Position numbers and translations under genes: made by a program. From the NCBI RefSeq assembly GCF_007176755.1, contig NZ_BJTV01000001.1, positions 310,001-374,000 on the forward strand: DNA of 64,000 nucleotides, read 5' to 3'. Position 1 is the stretch's first letter. Each line of letters opens with the position of its first letter. Origin of the DNA: Streptomyces sp. 1-11 (GTDB lineage Bacteria > Actinomycetota > Actinomycetes > Streptomycetales > Streptomycetaceae). This document shows, one piece after another, positions 7,911-15,313 of this stretch. The notes beneath the pieces are model-generated. The model made no database searches and was not told the DNA's origin. It saw only the letters and a list, made by a program, of their open reading frames with translations.

Positions 7911-7916
7911 ACCCTA
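7911..7916 (-). promoter_or_regulatory. -10 box TAGGGT, leaderless start of dapE
   Basis: TAGGGT (minus strand) ends 7 nt before ATG 7903. There is no ribosome-binding site between them, so transcription and translation probably begin together. Confidence 0.5.
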
Positions 7917-7985
7917 GGCCATGACGTCCTGACGGGTCCGCGCCGCGCTGCCCGGACCCGCCGCCGGGCCGGGAAGGCCCTCCAG

Positions 7986-7991
7986 TACCTT
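7986..7991 (+). promoter_or_regulatory. -10 box TACCTT, leaderless start of the 7998 gene
   Basis: TACCTT ends exactly 6 nt before GTG 7998, with no ribosome-binding site. It forms a divergent pair with the dapE box. Confidence 0.5.
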
Positions 7992-7997
7992 GTACGC

Positions 7998-8999
7998 GTG
8001 CCAGAGCCGTCCCCCAGCCGTCCCAAGCGTCGCGGCCGCCTCCTGCGTTTCGGGGCGGCGCTGTTGGTCCTGTGCGGTGTCGCCGCCTACCTCGTGGTGC
8101 AGTACGTCACCGGGGGCGGCGGCATGCGCGGCTGCAAGGTGGTCTCCGCCGACGGCGACGGGGAGTCCTACGAGTTCACGCCCGAGCAGGCGGTGAACGC
8201 GGCGACGATCGCGGCCGTCGGCACCGGGCGGAACATGCCCGCGCGGGCCACGACGATCGCGCTGGCCACCGCCCTGCAGGAGTCGGGGCTGCGCAACCTC
8301 GAGCACGGCGACCGGGATTCCCTCGGCCTGTTCCAGCAGCGGCCCTCGCAGGGCTGGGGCACGGAGAGGCAGATCATGGACCCGGCCTACTCGGCGGGCA
8401 TCTTCTACGCGCACCTGGCCAAGGTGCCGGACTACGCCGGCCTGCCGCTGACGGTGGCCGCGCAGCGGGTGCAGCGCAGCGGCTACCCGGAGGCCTACGC
8501 CAAGCACGAGCGGGACGCCGAGCTGCTGGCGGCCGCGCTGACCGGCCGCGCGGCGGCCACGCTGACGTGTGCCGGGCGCCCTGAGCGCACCGCCGCGGCG
8601 ACCGGCCCGGACGCCGTGCGGGCGGCGCTGGTACGGGACTTCGGGCGGGACGCGCTGCAGGAGACCGGCGCCGTGGTGGGCGGTACGCCGGTGCCCTCGC
8701 CGTCGCCGTCGCCGTCCGTCACCGCTTCCGCGCACGGGCGGACGGTGACGGTGCCGGTGTCCGGGGGCGGCGCGCACGGGGGCAGGGCCGCGGCGGCCGA
8801 GCGGGAGCGCGAGCGGGGCTGGCAGCTCGCGCAGTGGGCGGTGGCCAACTCCTCGGCGCTGCACATCGAGCGGGTGTCCTACGCGGACCGCGAGTGGACC
8901 GCGAGGGACGGCGGCGGCACCTGGCACCGGATCGGCACGGACGGCGCCGGCGGTGCGGAGAAGTCCGCCGGGTCGGTCCGGATCGTGACCGGACAGTAG
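7998..8999 (+). CDS. Secreted/anchored lysozyme-like (lytic transglycosylase-like) protein
   Basis: A 333-aa protein with an N-terminal membrane anchor (about residues 14-36, LLRFGAALLVLCGVAAYLVVQYV) and an extracellular domain. Residues about 65-175 contain ATALQESGLRNLEHG and DSLGLFQQRPSQGWG. These resemble the catalytic Glu (ESG) and GLxQ motifs of SLT/lysozyme-fold muramidases. A PSPSPSPS linker and a charged, helical C-terminal part follow (about residues 260-333). Homologues in Streptomyces are often labelled heavy metal transporter, which nothing here supports. A role in cell-wall remodelling is inference from the motif; beside dapE it would fit peptidoglycan metabolism. The GTG start is set by the TACCTT box 6 nt upstream. 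Confidence 0.7.
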   Translation: MPEPSPSRPKRRGRLLRFGAALLVLCGVAAYLVVQYVTGGGGMRGCKVVSADGDGESYEFTPEQAVNAATIAAVGTGRNMPARATTIALATALQESGLRNLEHGDRDSLGLFQQRPSQGWGTERQIMDPAYSAGIFYAHLAKVPDYAGLPLTVAAQRVQRSGYPEAYAKHERDAELLAAALTGRAAATLTCAGRPERTAAATGPDAVRAALVRDFGRDALQETGAVVGGTPVPSPSPSPSVTASAHGRTVTVPVSGGGAHGGRAAAAERERERGWQLAQWAVANSSALHIERVSYADREWTARDGGGTWHRIGTDGAGGAEKSAGSVRIVTGQ

Positions 9000-9009
9000 T
9001 ACGGGGACT

Positions 9010-9059
9010 CCCCCGGCCGGGTTGTGCGGCTGCGCGGCGGGCGCGTTCTCCGCCGGGGG
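9010..9059 (+). terminator. Possible terminator, branched hairpin
   Basis: An 8-bp outer stem (9010-9017 with 9052-9059) encloses a G/C-rich loop that has a further 6-bp stem. It lies just after the lysozyme-like gene. Confidence 0.35.
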
Positions 9060-9130
9060 CGCGCGATGTTCCGACAGCCCTTGGGAATCAAGGGACGTAA
9101 GGATTCTGCAGCACCCCCAGCGGGCCACCT

Positions 9131-9158
9131 TTGCCCGTTTTTATCCACAAACGATAAT
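9131..9158 (+). promoter_or_regulatory. Candidate vegetative promoter containing a DnaA-box match
   Basis: TTGCCC (9131-9136), 16 bp, then GATAAT (9153-9158). TTATCCACA at 9141-9149, the E. coli DnaA-box consensus, lies in the spacer. Transcription from here would give a leader of about 110 nt to ATG 9276. Confidence 0.4.
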
Positions 9159-9275
9159 GCGATGCGTTGCCCATTCTTTGCCTTCGGCGTCCGCAACCTT
9201 CGTCGGTCTCGAGCGGTAAGCACGGCGTCCGGGTGGCCCGGACACACCACCGTTCCTCCCGTCGAATGGAGCACC

Positions 9276-9707
9276 ATGTCCCTCCCCCTGACCCGCCGGA
9301 TCGCCCGTGCCGCGCTGCTCGTCGCAGCGGGAGCGGCCGCCGGGGTCGGTGCGGCCGGCTCTGCCGGCGCGGCCACGAACCAGCCGACGGTCACTCCGGC
9401 GCTCGGCGGCCTGACCGCGCTGGACAGCGCGGCCGGCGTCGGCAGCACCGTCGACGGCGCGGCGCAGCACGTCACCGGCATCGCCGGCAGCACGAACGGC
9501 AAGGCGGCCAAGAAGGCGGTGCCCGGCGGCACCGGCGGCGTGACGAAGGCGGTGCCCGCGGCGAACAGGGTCGCCGGGACGGCGGGCGGTGCCCTCGGGC
9601 GCGCCGCGAGCACCGCGGCCCAGAGCGGGCTGTCCGCGGGCTCGCTCACCCAGGGCGGACTGCCCACCTCGTCCCTGCCGGCCGCCCAGCTCCCGCTCGG
9701 CGGCTGA
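9276..9707 (+). CDS. Small secreted Ala/Gly-rich protein, unknown function
   Basis: A 143-aa protein with a clear Sec signal peptide: Arg residues, then LLVAAGAAAGVGAAGSAGA, with probable cleavage after AGAA near residue 30. The mature part of about 110 residues is rich in Ala, Gly, Thr and Ser, has no cysteines and shows only low-complexity motifs. I do not recognise a domain. ATG 9276 has a weak GGAG 7 nt upstream. A strong bidirectional terminator follows. It could be a surface-associated structural peptide, but nothing in the sequence proves that. Confidence 0.65.
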   Translation: MSLPLTRRIARAALLVAAGAAAGVGAAGSAGAATNQPTVTPALGGLTALDSAAGVGSTVDGAAQHVTGIAGSTNGKAAKKAVPGGTGGVTKAVPAANRVAGTAGGALGRAASTAAQSGLSAGSLTQGGLPTSSLPAAQLPLGG

Positions 9708-9728
9708 GCAGCGCCGCCACGGCCGACG

Positions 9729-9768
9729 GCCGGCGGGGTCCGGGGAGCGATCCCCGGACCCCGCCGGC
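9729..9768. terminator. Bidirectional terminator hairpin (18-bp stem)
   Basis: Perfect 18-bp inverted repeat (9729-9746 with 9751-9768) with a GCGA tetraloop. It separates the convergent secreted-protein gene and dapC. Confidence 0.85.
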
Positions 9769-9781
9769 GTGTCCGGGGCCG

Positions 9782-10879
9782 CTACGCGGCCAGGCGCTCC
9801 ACCGCGGCGCGCACCCGCTCGTCCGTCGCGGTCAGGGCCACGCGCACGAACCTGTCGCCCGCCTCGCCGTAGAAGTCGCCCGGCGCGACCAGGATGCCCA
9901 GGCCGGCCAGGTGGGCGACGGTGTCCCAGCAGGACTCGCCGCGGGTGGCCCACAGGTAGAGGCTGGCCTCGCTGTGCTCGATGCGGAAGCCGTGGCCGAG
10001 CAGGGCCCGGCGCAGCGACTCGCGGCGGGCGGCGTAGCGCTCGCGCTGGACGCGGACGTGCTCGTCGTCGCCCAGGGCCGCCACCACCGCGGCCTGCGTC
10101 GGCGCCGACGTCATCATGCCGCCGTGCTTGCGGATCTCCAGCAGCGGGCCGAGGACGGCCGGGTCGCCCGCGATGAACGCGGCGCGGTAGCCGGCCAGGT
10201 TGGACCGCTTGGAGAGCGAGTGGACGGCCACGATGCCGTCGTAGGAGCCGCCGTTGACGTCCGGGTGCAGGACCGAGACCGGGTCGGCCTCCCAGCCCAG
10301 TTCGAGGTAGCACTCGTCGGAGACGAGGAGCACGCCGTGGGCGCGGGCCCAGGCGACGATCTCCGTCAGCTCGTCCTTGGACAGGACCTCGCCGGTCGGG
10401 TTGGACGGGGAGTTGAGCCACAGGAGCCTGAGGTTCGCCGGGTCCAGCTCGCGCGGGTCGTCGTAGGCCTCGTACCCGGCGCGGGCCAGCCGGGCGCCGA
10501 CCTCGTACGTCGGGTAGGCCAGGCGCGGGTAGGCGACCTTGTCGCCGGGGCCGAGGCCGAGCTGGGTGGGGAGCCAGGCCACCAGTTCCTTGGAGCCGAC
10601 CACCGGCAGGACGTGGCGGTGGGTGACGTCCCGGGCGCCGAGGCGGCGCTCCAGCCAGCCGGTGATCGCGTCGCGCAGCGCCGGGGTGCCCCAGACCGTC
10701 GGATAGCCCGGCGAGTCGGCCGCGTCGACCAGCGCCTTCTGGATCAGTTCGGGGACCGGGTCGACCGGGGTGCCGACGGACAGGTCGACGATGCCGCCGG
10801 GGTGGGCCGCGGCCGTCTTCTTGTACGGCTCCAGCTTGTCCCAGGGGAAGGCCGGAAGCCGGTCGGAGACTGCGGACAC
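9782..10879 (-). CDS. dapC: N-succinyldiaminopimelate aminotransferase
   Basis: Class I/II PLP-dependent aminotransferase, 365 aa, probably making N-succinyl-L,L-diaminopimelate for lysine and cell-wall synthesis. The PLP lysine lies in HSLSKRSNLAGYR. Other conserved pieces are NSPSNPTGEV, VSDECYLELGW and the C-terminal RVALTATDERV. I chose GTG 10879 (VSAVSDRLPAFPWDKL), where family similarity begins. The alternative GTG 10915 lies inside a long hairpin that looks like the ferredoxin terminator. The adjacent 7Fe ferredoxin and nearby dapE are typical neighbours in Streptomyces. DapC rather than another aminotransferase is inferred from this context. Confidence 0.85.
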   Translation of the reverse strand: MSAVSDRLPAFPWDKLEPYKKTAAAHPGGIVDLSVGTPVDPVPELIQKALVDAADSPGYPTVWGTPALRDAITGWLERRLGARDVTHRHVLPVVGSKELVAWLPTQLGLGPGDKVAYPRLAYPTYEVGARLARAGYEAYDDPRELDPANLRLLWLNSPSNPTGEVLSKDELTEIVAWARAHGVLLVSDECYLELGWEADPVSVLHPDVNGGSYDGIVAVHSLSKRSNLAGYRAAFIAGDPAVLGPLLEIRKHGGMMTSAPTQAAVVAALGDDEHVRVQRERYAARRESLRRALLGHGFRIEHSEASLYLWATRGESCWDTVAHLAGLGILVAPGDFYGEAGDRFVRVALTATDERVRAAVERLAA

Positions 10880-10914
10880 GGGTGCTGGCTCACTTTCTGC
10901 TTCGGCGAACGCCA

Positions 10915-10959
10915 CGGTCCCGTACGGCGCTGATCGGGTGATCGGGCCGTACGGGACCG
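10915..10959 (-). terminator. Hairpin with 14-bp arms downstream of fdxA
   Basis: Perfect 14-bp inverted repeat (10915-10928 with 10946-10959) and a 17-nt loop, between fdxA and dapC on the same strand. It is probably the fdxA terminator or an attenuator in the dapC leader. Confidence 0.65.
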
Positions 10960-11004
10960 GGGCGGCGCGCTGCGGGCCGCCGGGCAGCCGCCCGGCGGGT
11001 CAGG

Positions 11005-11325
11005 TCACTGGGCCTGCGGCGGCAGCGCGGCGATGAAGGGGTGGTCCCGCTCGATCAGGCCCAGCTTGCTGGCGCCGCCGGGGGAACCGAGCTCGTCGAA
11101 GAACTCGACGTTCGCCTTGTAGTAGTCCTTCCACTCCTCCGGAGTGTCGTCCTCGTAGAAGATCGCCTCGACCGGGCAGACCGGCTCACAGGCACCACAG
11201 TCGACGCATTCGTCCGGGTGGATGTACAAGGACCGCTGGCCCTCGTAGATGCAGTCGACCGGGCACTCCTCGATGCACGCCTTGTCCTTCACGTCGACAC
11301 AAGGCTGCGCGATGACGTAGGTCAC
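11005..11325 (-). CDS. fdxA: 7Fe ferredoxin ([3Fe-4S][4Fe-4S])
   Basis: A 106-aa soluble electron carrier of the FdxA family. The cluster ligands are visible in CVDVKDKACIEECPVDCI and CVDCGACEPVCPVEAI. The characteristic 7Fe C-terminal extension follows (EEWKDYYKANVEFFDELGSPGGA). The first motif has Cys-x7-Cys-x3-Cys-Pro spacing, with the residue between replaced as in [3Fe-4S] sites. It lies upstream of dapC on the same strand, and a strong hairpin separates them. The electron partners are unknown. Confidence 0.95.
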   Translation of the reverse strand: MTYVIAQPCVDVKDKACIEECPVDCIYEGQRSLYIHPDECVDCGACEPVCPVEAIFYEDDTPEEWKDYYKANVEFFDELGSPGGASKLGLIERDHPFIAALPPQAQ

Positions 11326-11465
11326 GCTGTCGTTCCTCCTCGATAGGGCGCTGGCGGGCCTCCGTAGGCTCCGCCGCCTGGCGCGCGGGAGCGCGGCGTC
11401 GTCGATGCCCGCCCCTAGTATCTCCGTTCTTGGGCAAGATCCGAACAGGAGGGGTGAACTGACCA

Positions 11466-12482
11466 GTGGAAATCTCGGCGCACGGACGCCTCGAGGTCCG
11501 CATCACCGCCGATGACGTGGGAAAACGCGTCTCGGTGCGGCGCTTGAGCGAGCCCGGGGCAGGGCCGGAGAAGTTCACCGACACGGTCGGTGTTCTCACA
11601 TCATGGAACGACGGCGTGCTCATGATCACATCGCGGGACGGGCGAAGTGTCCGGATCGCGGAGTCCGCGCTGGTCGCGGGGAAGGTGATCCCGGCCGCAC
11701 CGGCCCGCCGCCGCGGGCCCGCCGCCGGCTACCCCGAGCTGGCCCGGGTCGCCTCCCGGGCGTGGCGGCCGGTGGAGAGCGAGCGGCTCGGCGAGTGGGA
11801 GCTGCGCGCGGCCGGAGGGTTCACCCGGCGGGCCAACAGCGTGCTGCCGTCCGGTGATCCGGGGACCGGCCTCGACGCCGCTCTGGAGGCCGTGTGCCGC
11901 TGGTACGGCGAGCGCGGTCTGCCCGCCTACGTGCAGACCGCCACCGGCGCCGAGGGCACGCAGGAGCTGCTGTGCGCGGAGCTGGAGCGGCGCGGCTGGG
12001 TGCGCGAGGTCACCGCGGAACTGTGGACCGGGGCGCTGGCGCCGGTCGCGGACGCGGCCGGGGGCGCCGGGGTGGAGCTGTCCCGGGAGGCGGACGAGGC
12101 CTGGCTCTCCCGGTATCAGCGCAAGGGCGTGAGCGAGGTGGCCCTGCGGGTGCTGGGCAGTGGCCCCTCGGTGTGGTTCGCGACCGTGCCCGGTGCGCCC
12201 GGCGCGGCTCCGGCGGCGATCGGGCGGTGCGTGGTGGACGGGCGCTGGGCCGGGTTCGCCGCCGTGGAGGTCGATCCCGCGCGCCGCCGGCAGGGGCTGG
12301 CCACCGAGGTGATGGCCGCGCTGGCCCGGCGGGCCCTGGACGAGGGCGCCTCGGCGGCCTGGCTGCAGGTGGAGAGCGGCAACGAGGGGGCCCGGGGGCT
12401 GTACGCCCGGCTGGGCCTGGCGCCGCACCACGCCTACCACCACTACCGCCGGCCGGACGCCGGTGGCGCCGGAGGGTCGTAG
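11466..12482 (+). CDS. GNAT-family N-acetyltransferase with N-terminal SH3-like domain
   Basis: A 338-aa protein in two parts. Residues 1-75 form a beta-rich module (VRITADDVGKRVSVRRL ... VGVLTSWNDGVLMITSRDG) that looks SH3-like. Residues about 95-330 contain a GNAT region ending in the acetyl-CoA motif DPARRRQGLATEVMAALARRAL, then WLQVESGNEGARGLYARLGL. The frame begins with GTG 11466; AGGAGGGG lies about 12 nt upstream. It is divergent from fdxA and followed closely by the transglutaminase-like gene. The substrate is unknown. The same two-domain architecture is common in actinobacteria. Confidence 0.8.
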   Translation: MEISAHGRLEVRITADDVGKRVSVRRLSEPGAGPEKFTDTVGVLTSWNDGVLMITSRDGRSVRIAESALVAGKVIPAAPARRRGPAAGYPELARVASRAWRPVESERLGEWELRAAGGFTRRANSVLPSGDPGTGLDAALEAVCRWYGERGLPAYVQTATGAEGTQELLCAELERRGWVREVTAELWTGALAPVADAAGGAGVELSREADEAWLSRYQRKGVSEVALRVLGSGPSVWFATVPGAPGAAPAAIGRCVVDGRWAGFAAVEVDPARRRQGLATEVMAALARRALDEGASAAWLQVESGNEGARGLYARLGLAPHHAYHHYRRPDAGGAGGS

Positions 12483-12511
12483 CGATCGCCGTGGGAGGGC
12501 ATGACCCAGAC

Positions 12512-13378
12512 ATGCGGCACCCTCGTCTCCCGCCCCCGTACCCGCCACCGCCGGAGCGCTCCGCCGAGCTGCGGCGGCGGTTCGGCGCCGAGGCCCGGTC
12601 CGGGCGGCCGGACCTGTCGGCGCTGTGCCTGCTGATCGGCGCCGAGGCGGACGGCTCGCTGGACGAGGCCGGCATCGACGCGGCCCAGCTCGAACTGGAC
12701 CGGCTCGCCGGGCGGCTGCCGTACCGGCCGGGCGGGCCGCGGGCGTGGGCCGAGGCGGTGTGCCGGCTCCTCGGCGGGACCGAGGCGTTCCACGGGGCTC
12801 CCGCCGACTACCAGCGGCTGGAGTCCTCGCTGCTGCACGAGGTGCTGCGGCGGCGGCGCGGGCTGCCCATCCTGCTGTCGGTGGTGTGGCTGGAGGTCGC
12901 CCGGCGGGCCGGTGCGCCGGTGTACGGCGTCGCCCTGCCGGGGCACTTCGTCGTCGGGTTCGGGGCGGCACGGGAACAGGTGCTGGCCGATCCGTTCGAC
13001 GGCGGCCGGGTGCTGACCGGTACGGATGCCGAGCTGCTGGTCGCCGGGGCCACCGGGGCGCCGTTGCAGCCGTCGATGCTGGAGCCGGCGACCCCGCTGG
13101 AGGTGGTGCAGCGCATCCTCAACAACGTCCGGGCGTGGGCCTCCGCCCGCCCCGAGCGCTCGGACGTGGCGCTGTGGGCCGTGGAGCTGAGCCTGCTGCT
13201 GCCCGCGCATCCGGCCCGGCTGCGCTACGAGCGCGGCCAACTGCTGGTGCAACGCGGTGAGTTCGAGGCCGGCGCCCTGGAGCTGGACGCGTACGCGCAT
13301 CTGATCGAGGTGGTCGACGAACCGGCCGCCGACCGGGTGCGCCGGCAGGCCCGGACGGCCCGGGCGATGCTCAACTAG
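12512..13378 (+). CDS. Transglutaminase-like/SirB1-type protein
   Basis: A 288-aa protein with a Transglut_core2 (SirB1-like) region, about residues 25-200. Characteristic pieces are ESSLLHEVLRRRRGLPILLSVVWLEVARRAGAPVYGVALPGHFVVGF. The C-terminal part is helical and resembles a TPR-like tail (LRYERGQLLVQRGEFEAGALELDAYAHL). The catalytic Cys of true transglutaminases is not evident, as in other SirB1-like proteins. I chose ATG 12512, with GGGAGGG about 12 nt upstream; in-frame GTG 12491 is an alternative. It lies 30 bp after the GNAT gene, so it is probably co-transcribed. Function unknown. Confidence 0.75.
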   Translation: MRHPRLPPPYPPPPERSAELRRRFGAEARSGRPDLSALCLLIGAEADGSLDEAGIDAAQLELDRLAGRLPYRPGGPRAWAEAVCRLLGGTEAFHGAPADYQRLESSLLHEVLRRRRGLPILLSVVWLEVARRAGAPVYGVALPGHFVVGFGAAREQVLADPFDGGRVLTGTDAELLVAGATGAPLQPSMLEPATPLEVVQRILNNVRAWASARPERSDVALWAVELSLLLPAHPARLRYERGQLLVQRGEFEAGALELDAYAHLIEVVDEPAADRVRRQARTARAMLN

Positions 13379-13456
13379 GGACTTCCGTCCACAGCGGTCC
13401 GGACCGGCAAGCGGTGCCCGGGCCCGCGAGCCCGGCGTGGTGCGGACGGGAGTCCC
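13378..13456. terminator. Bidirectional terminator, long branched hairpin
   Basis: 13-bp arms with one G-U-type mismatch (13378-13390 with 13444-13456) enclose a G/C-rich inner hairpin. It lies between the convergent transglutaminase-like and response-regulator genes. Confidence 0.6.
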
Positions 13457-13505
13457 TGGGCGCCCCGGGTCCGGCCGGGAAGCCGGAGTGCGGGCGGCCG
13501 GTCCC

Positions 13506-14120
13506 TCAGAGCCAGCCCTTCTCGCGGGCTATGCGCACCGCCTCGGCCCGGTTGCGGGCCGCCAGCTTCTGGATGGCCGTGGAGAGGTAGTTGCGTACCG
13601 TGCCCTGTGACAGGTGCAGGGCGGCCGCCAGTTCGGCGTTGGTGGAGCCGTCGGCCGCCGCGCGCAGGATCTCGCGTTCGCGGTCGGTGAGCGGGTTGGC
13701 GCCCTCGGCGAGGGCCGCCGCGGCCAGGGTGGGGTCGATGACCCGCTCCCCGGCGAGCACCCGGCGCACCGCGGCGGCGAGCTGGGCGGCCGGTGCGTCC
13801 TTGACCAGGAAGGCGTCGGCGCCCGCCTCCATCGCGCTGCGCAGGTAGCCGGGGCGGCCGAAGGTGGTGAGGACGACGAGTTTCACCGCGGGGAACTCCC
13901 GGCGCACCCGGGCCGCCGCCTCGATGCCGGTGCAGCCGGGCATCTCGATGTCGAGCAGGGCCACGTCCACGTCGTGCGCGCCGACGGCCGCCTGCACCTC
14001 GTCGCCGCGCGCCACCTGGGCGACGACCTCGATGTCGTCCTCGAGGCCGAGCAGGGCGGCCAGCGCCTCACGGACCATCGACTGGTCCTCGGCGAGGAGG
14101 ACCTTGATCGGGCTGCTCAT
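13506..14120 (-). CDS. NarL/DesR-type response regulator
   Basis: A 204-aa two-component response regulator. The receiver domain covers residues 1-120, with the acidic pocket LLAEDQ, phospho-acceptor Asp in VALLDIEMPG and Lys in FLVKDAP. The LuxR-type HTH covers about 140-200 (LTDREREILRAAADGSTNAELAAALHLSQGTVRNYLS). The upstream gene is its histidine kinase, and the two ABC exporter genes come before that. The whole set resembles ABC-DesKR units in which the regulator controls the exporter. TAGGAT lies 7 nt before ATG 14120, so the regulator may also have its own leaderless promoter. Confidence 0.92.
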   Translation of the reverse strand: MSSPIKVLLAEDQSMVREALAALLGLEDDIEVVAQVARGDEVQAAVGAHDVDVALLDIEMPGCTGIEAAARVRREFPAVKLVVLTTFGRPGYLRSAMEAGADAFLVKDAPAAQLAAAVRRVLAGERVIDPTLAAAALAEGANPLTDREREILRAAADGSTNAELAAALHLSQGTVRNYLSTAIQKLAARNRAEAVRIAREKGWL

Positions 14121-14127
14121 GCCCGGG

Positions 14128-14133
14128 ATCCTA
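14128..14133 (-). promoter_or_regulatory. -10 box TAGGAT, leaderless start of the response regulator
   Basis: TAGGAT (minus strand) lies 7 nt before ATG 14120, in the 20-bp gap after the kinase stop. It suggests an internal promoter for the regulator. Confidence 0.4.
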
Positions 14134-14140
14134 CGTCCCC

Positions 14141-15313
14141 TCAGGGCGTCAGCGGCACGCGGGCGACCAGCCGGAAGCCCCGCCCGGCGCGCCCGGCCTC
14201 CAGCATGCCGCCGGCCTTCTCCAGCCGCTCGGTCAGGCCGGTCAGACCGTTGCCGGCAATCGTGCCGGAGCCGCCGGAACCGTCGTCCTCCACGGACAGT
14301 TCGAGCATCGGGCCGTCCAGGGTCTGGCGGTGCAGGAGCTGGACGACGCACCGGCGGGCGCCGCTGTGCCGGACCACGTTGGTGACCGCCTCGCGCAGCG
14401 CCCAGGCGAGCACGGCCTCGCCGTCCTCCCCGGCTCCGGCGAGGTCCGGCTCGGCGGGCAGTTCGGCGCTCACCCCGGCCGCGGTCAGCGCGACCTGGGC
14501 GCCCGCGAGCTCGGCGGAGAGCCGGGGGCGCCGGTAGCCGGTGACGGCCTCGCGGACGTCCACCAGGGCCTGGCGGCTGACCTGTTCGATGTCGGCGACC
14601 TGCTGGGCCGCCTTGTCGGGGTGCCCGGGCAGCATCCGTCCGGCCAGCTCGCTCTTCAGCGTGATCAGGGAGAGCGAGTGGCCGAGCAGGTCGTGCAGGT
14701 CCCGGGCGAGCCGCAACCGCTCCTCGTTGGCGGCGAGATGGGCGACGGTGGCCCGGGCCTCGCGCAGTTCGACCGTGGTGCGGACGAGCTGGACGACGCC
14801 CGTCATCGCGAAGCCGATGAGCACCACCACCAGCACCAGGTTCCTGGCCTCGGCCTCGTCCGTGGGCAGGCCGACCAGCAGCATCACCGCGCCGGTCGCC
14901 GGTACGGCCCAGTACGCCGCCCGCAGCGGCAGGGCCGCCCCGCAGGCGACGGAGACGTAGCAGAACAGGCCGAGCCAGGCGGCGCCGAGCGTGAGGCACA
15001 GGACGACGGCCAGGACGCACAGGACGACGATGAGGCCGACGACCAGGGACCGGCGCATCGGCCGGCCCATGTTCCGGAAGACCAGCAGCAGGTAGACCCC
15101 GGCGAACACGGCGAGGCCCAGCCAGCCGGCCGCCGTCCCGGAGGGCGTGTGGCGGCCGGCGGCCAGGTCGTGGACCGGGGAGCTCATGAAGACCAGCCAG
15201 ACGCCGACCCAGACGAGCTTGCGCAGCAGCTCCCGGCGGTTGCGGGGCGGCTGCCCCAGGCTCGTCCGCGGCTCGGGGCCGGGTGTTCGGTCCTCGGTCG
15301 TCATGGCGCTCAC
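14141..15313 (-). CDS. DesK-type sensor histidine kinase
   Basis: A 390-aa sensor kinase. Several membrane helices occupy about residues 30-190. HisKA_3 follows, with the phospho-acceptor His in RLARDLHDLLGHSLSLI, and then a HATPase_c domain with EAVTNVVRHS (N box) and VEDDGSGG/GNGLTGL (G boxes). The GTG start overlaps the permease stop as GTGA; ATG 15304 is an alternative. It is co-oriented with the exporter and the regulator, so it probably senses a membrane or antibiotic signal for that exporter. The signal itself is not predictable. Confidence 0.9.
   Translation of the reverse strand: MSAMTTEDRTPGPEPRTSLGQPPRNRRELLRKLVWVGVWLVFMSSPVHDLAAGRHTPSGTAAGWLGLAVFAGVYLLLVFRNMGRPMRRSLVVGLIVVLCVLAVVLCLTLGAAWLGLFCYVSVACGAALPLRAAYWAVPATGAVMLLVGLPTDEAEARNLVLVVVLIGFAMTGVVQLVRTTVELREARATVAHLAANEERLRLARDLHDLLGHSLSLITLKSELAGRMLPGHPDKAAQQVADIEQVSRQALVDVREAVTGYRRPRLSAELAGAQVALTAAGVSAELPAEPDLAGAGEDGEAVLAWALREAVTNVVRHSGARRCVVQLLHRQTLDGPMLELSVEDDGSGGSGTIAGNGLTGLTERLEKAGGMLEAGRAGRGFRLVARVPLTP

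Larger units (their letters stand above)
9000..9275. other. 276-bp intergenic region before the small secreted protein gene
   Basis: No gene seen. It starts with a structured segment (8-bp outer stem 9010-9017 with 9052-9059). It then becomes A/T-rich, with a DnaA-box-like TTATCCACA at 9141-9149 inside a promoter candidate. Confidence 0.4.

Noticed and set aside
9141..9149. Replication origin suggested by a DnaA box
   Set aside because: There is only one box and no dnaA, dnaN or gyrB nearby; oriC would hold many.
12501..12520. ATG 12501 as start of the transglutaminase-like gene
   Set aside because: It is out of frame with the conserved protein, although a good ribosome-binding site lies before it.
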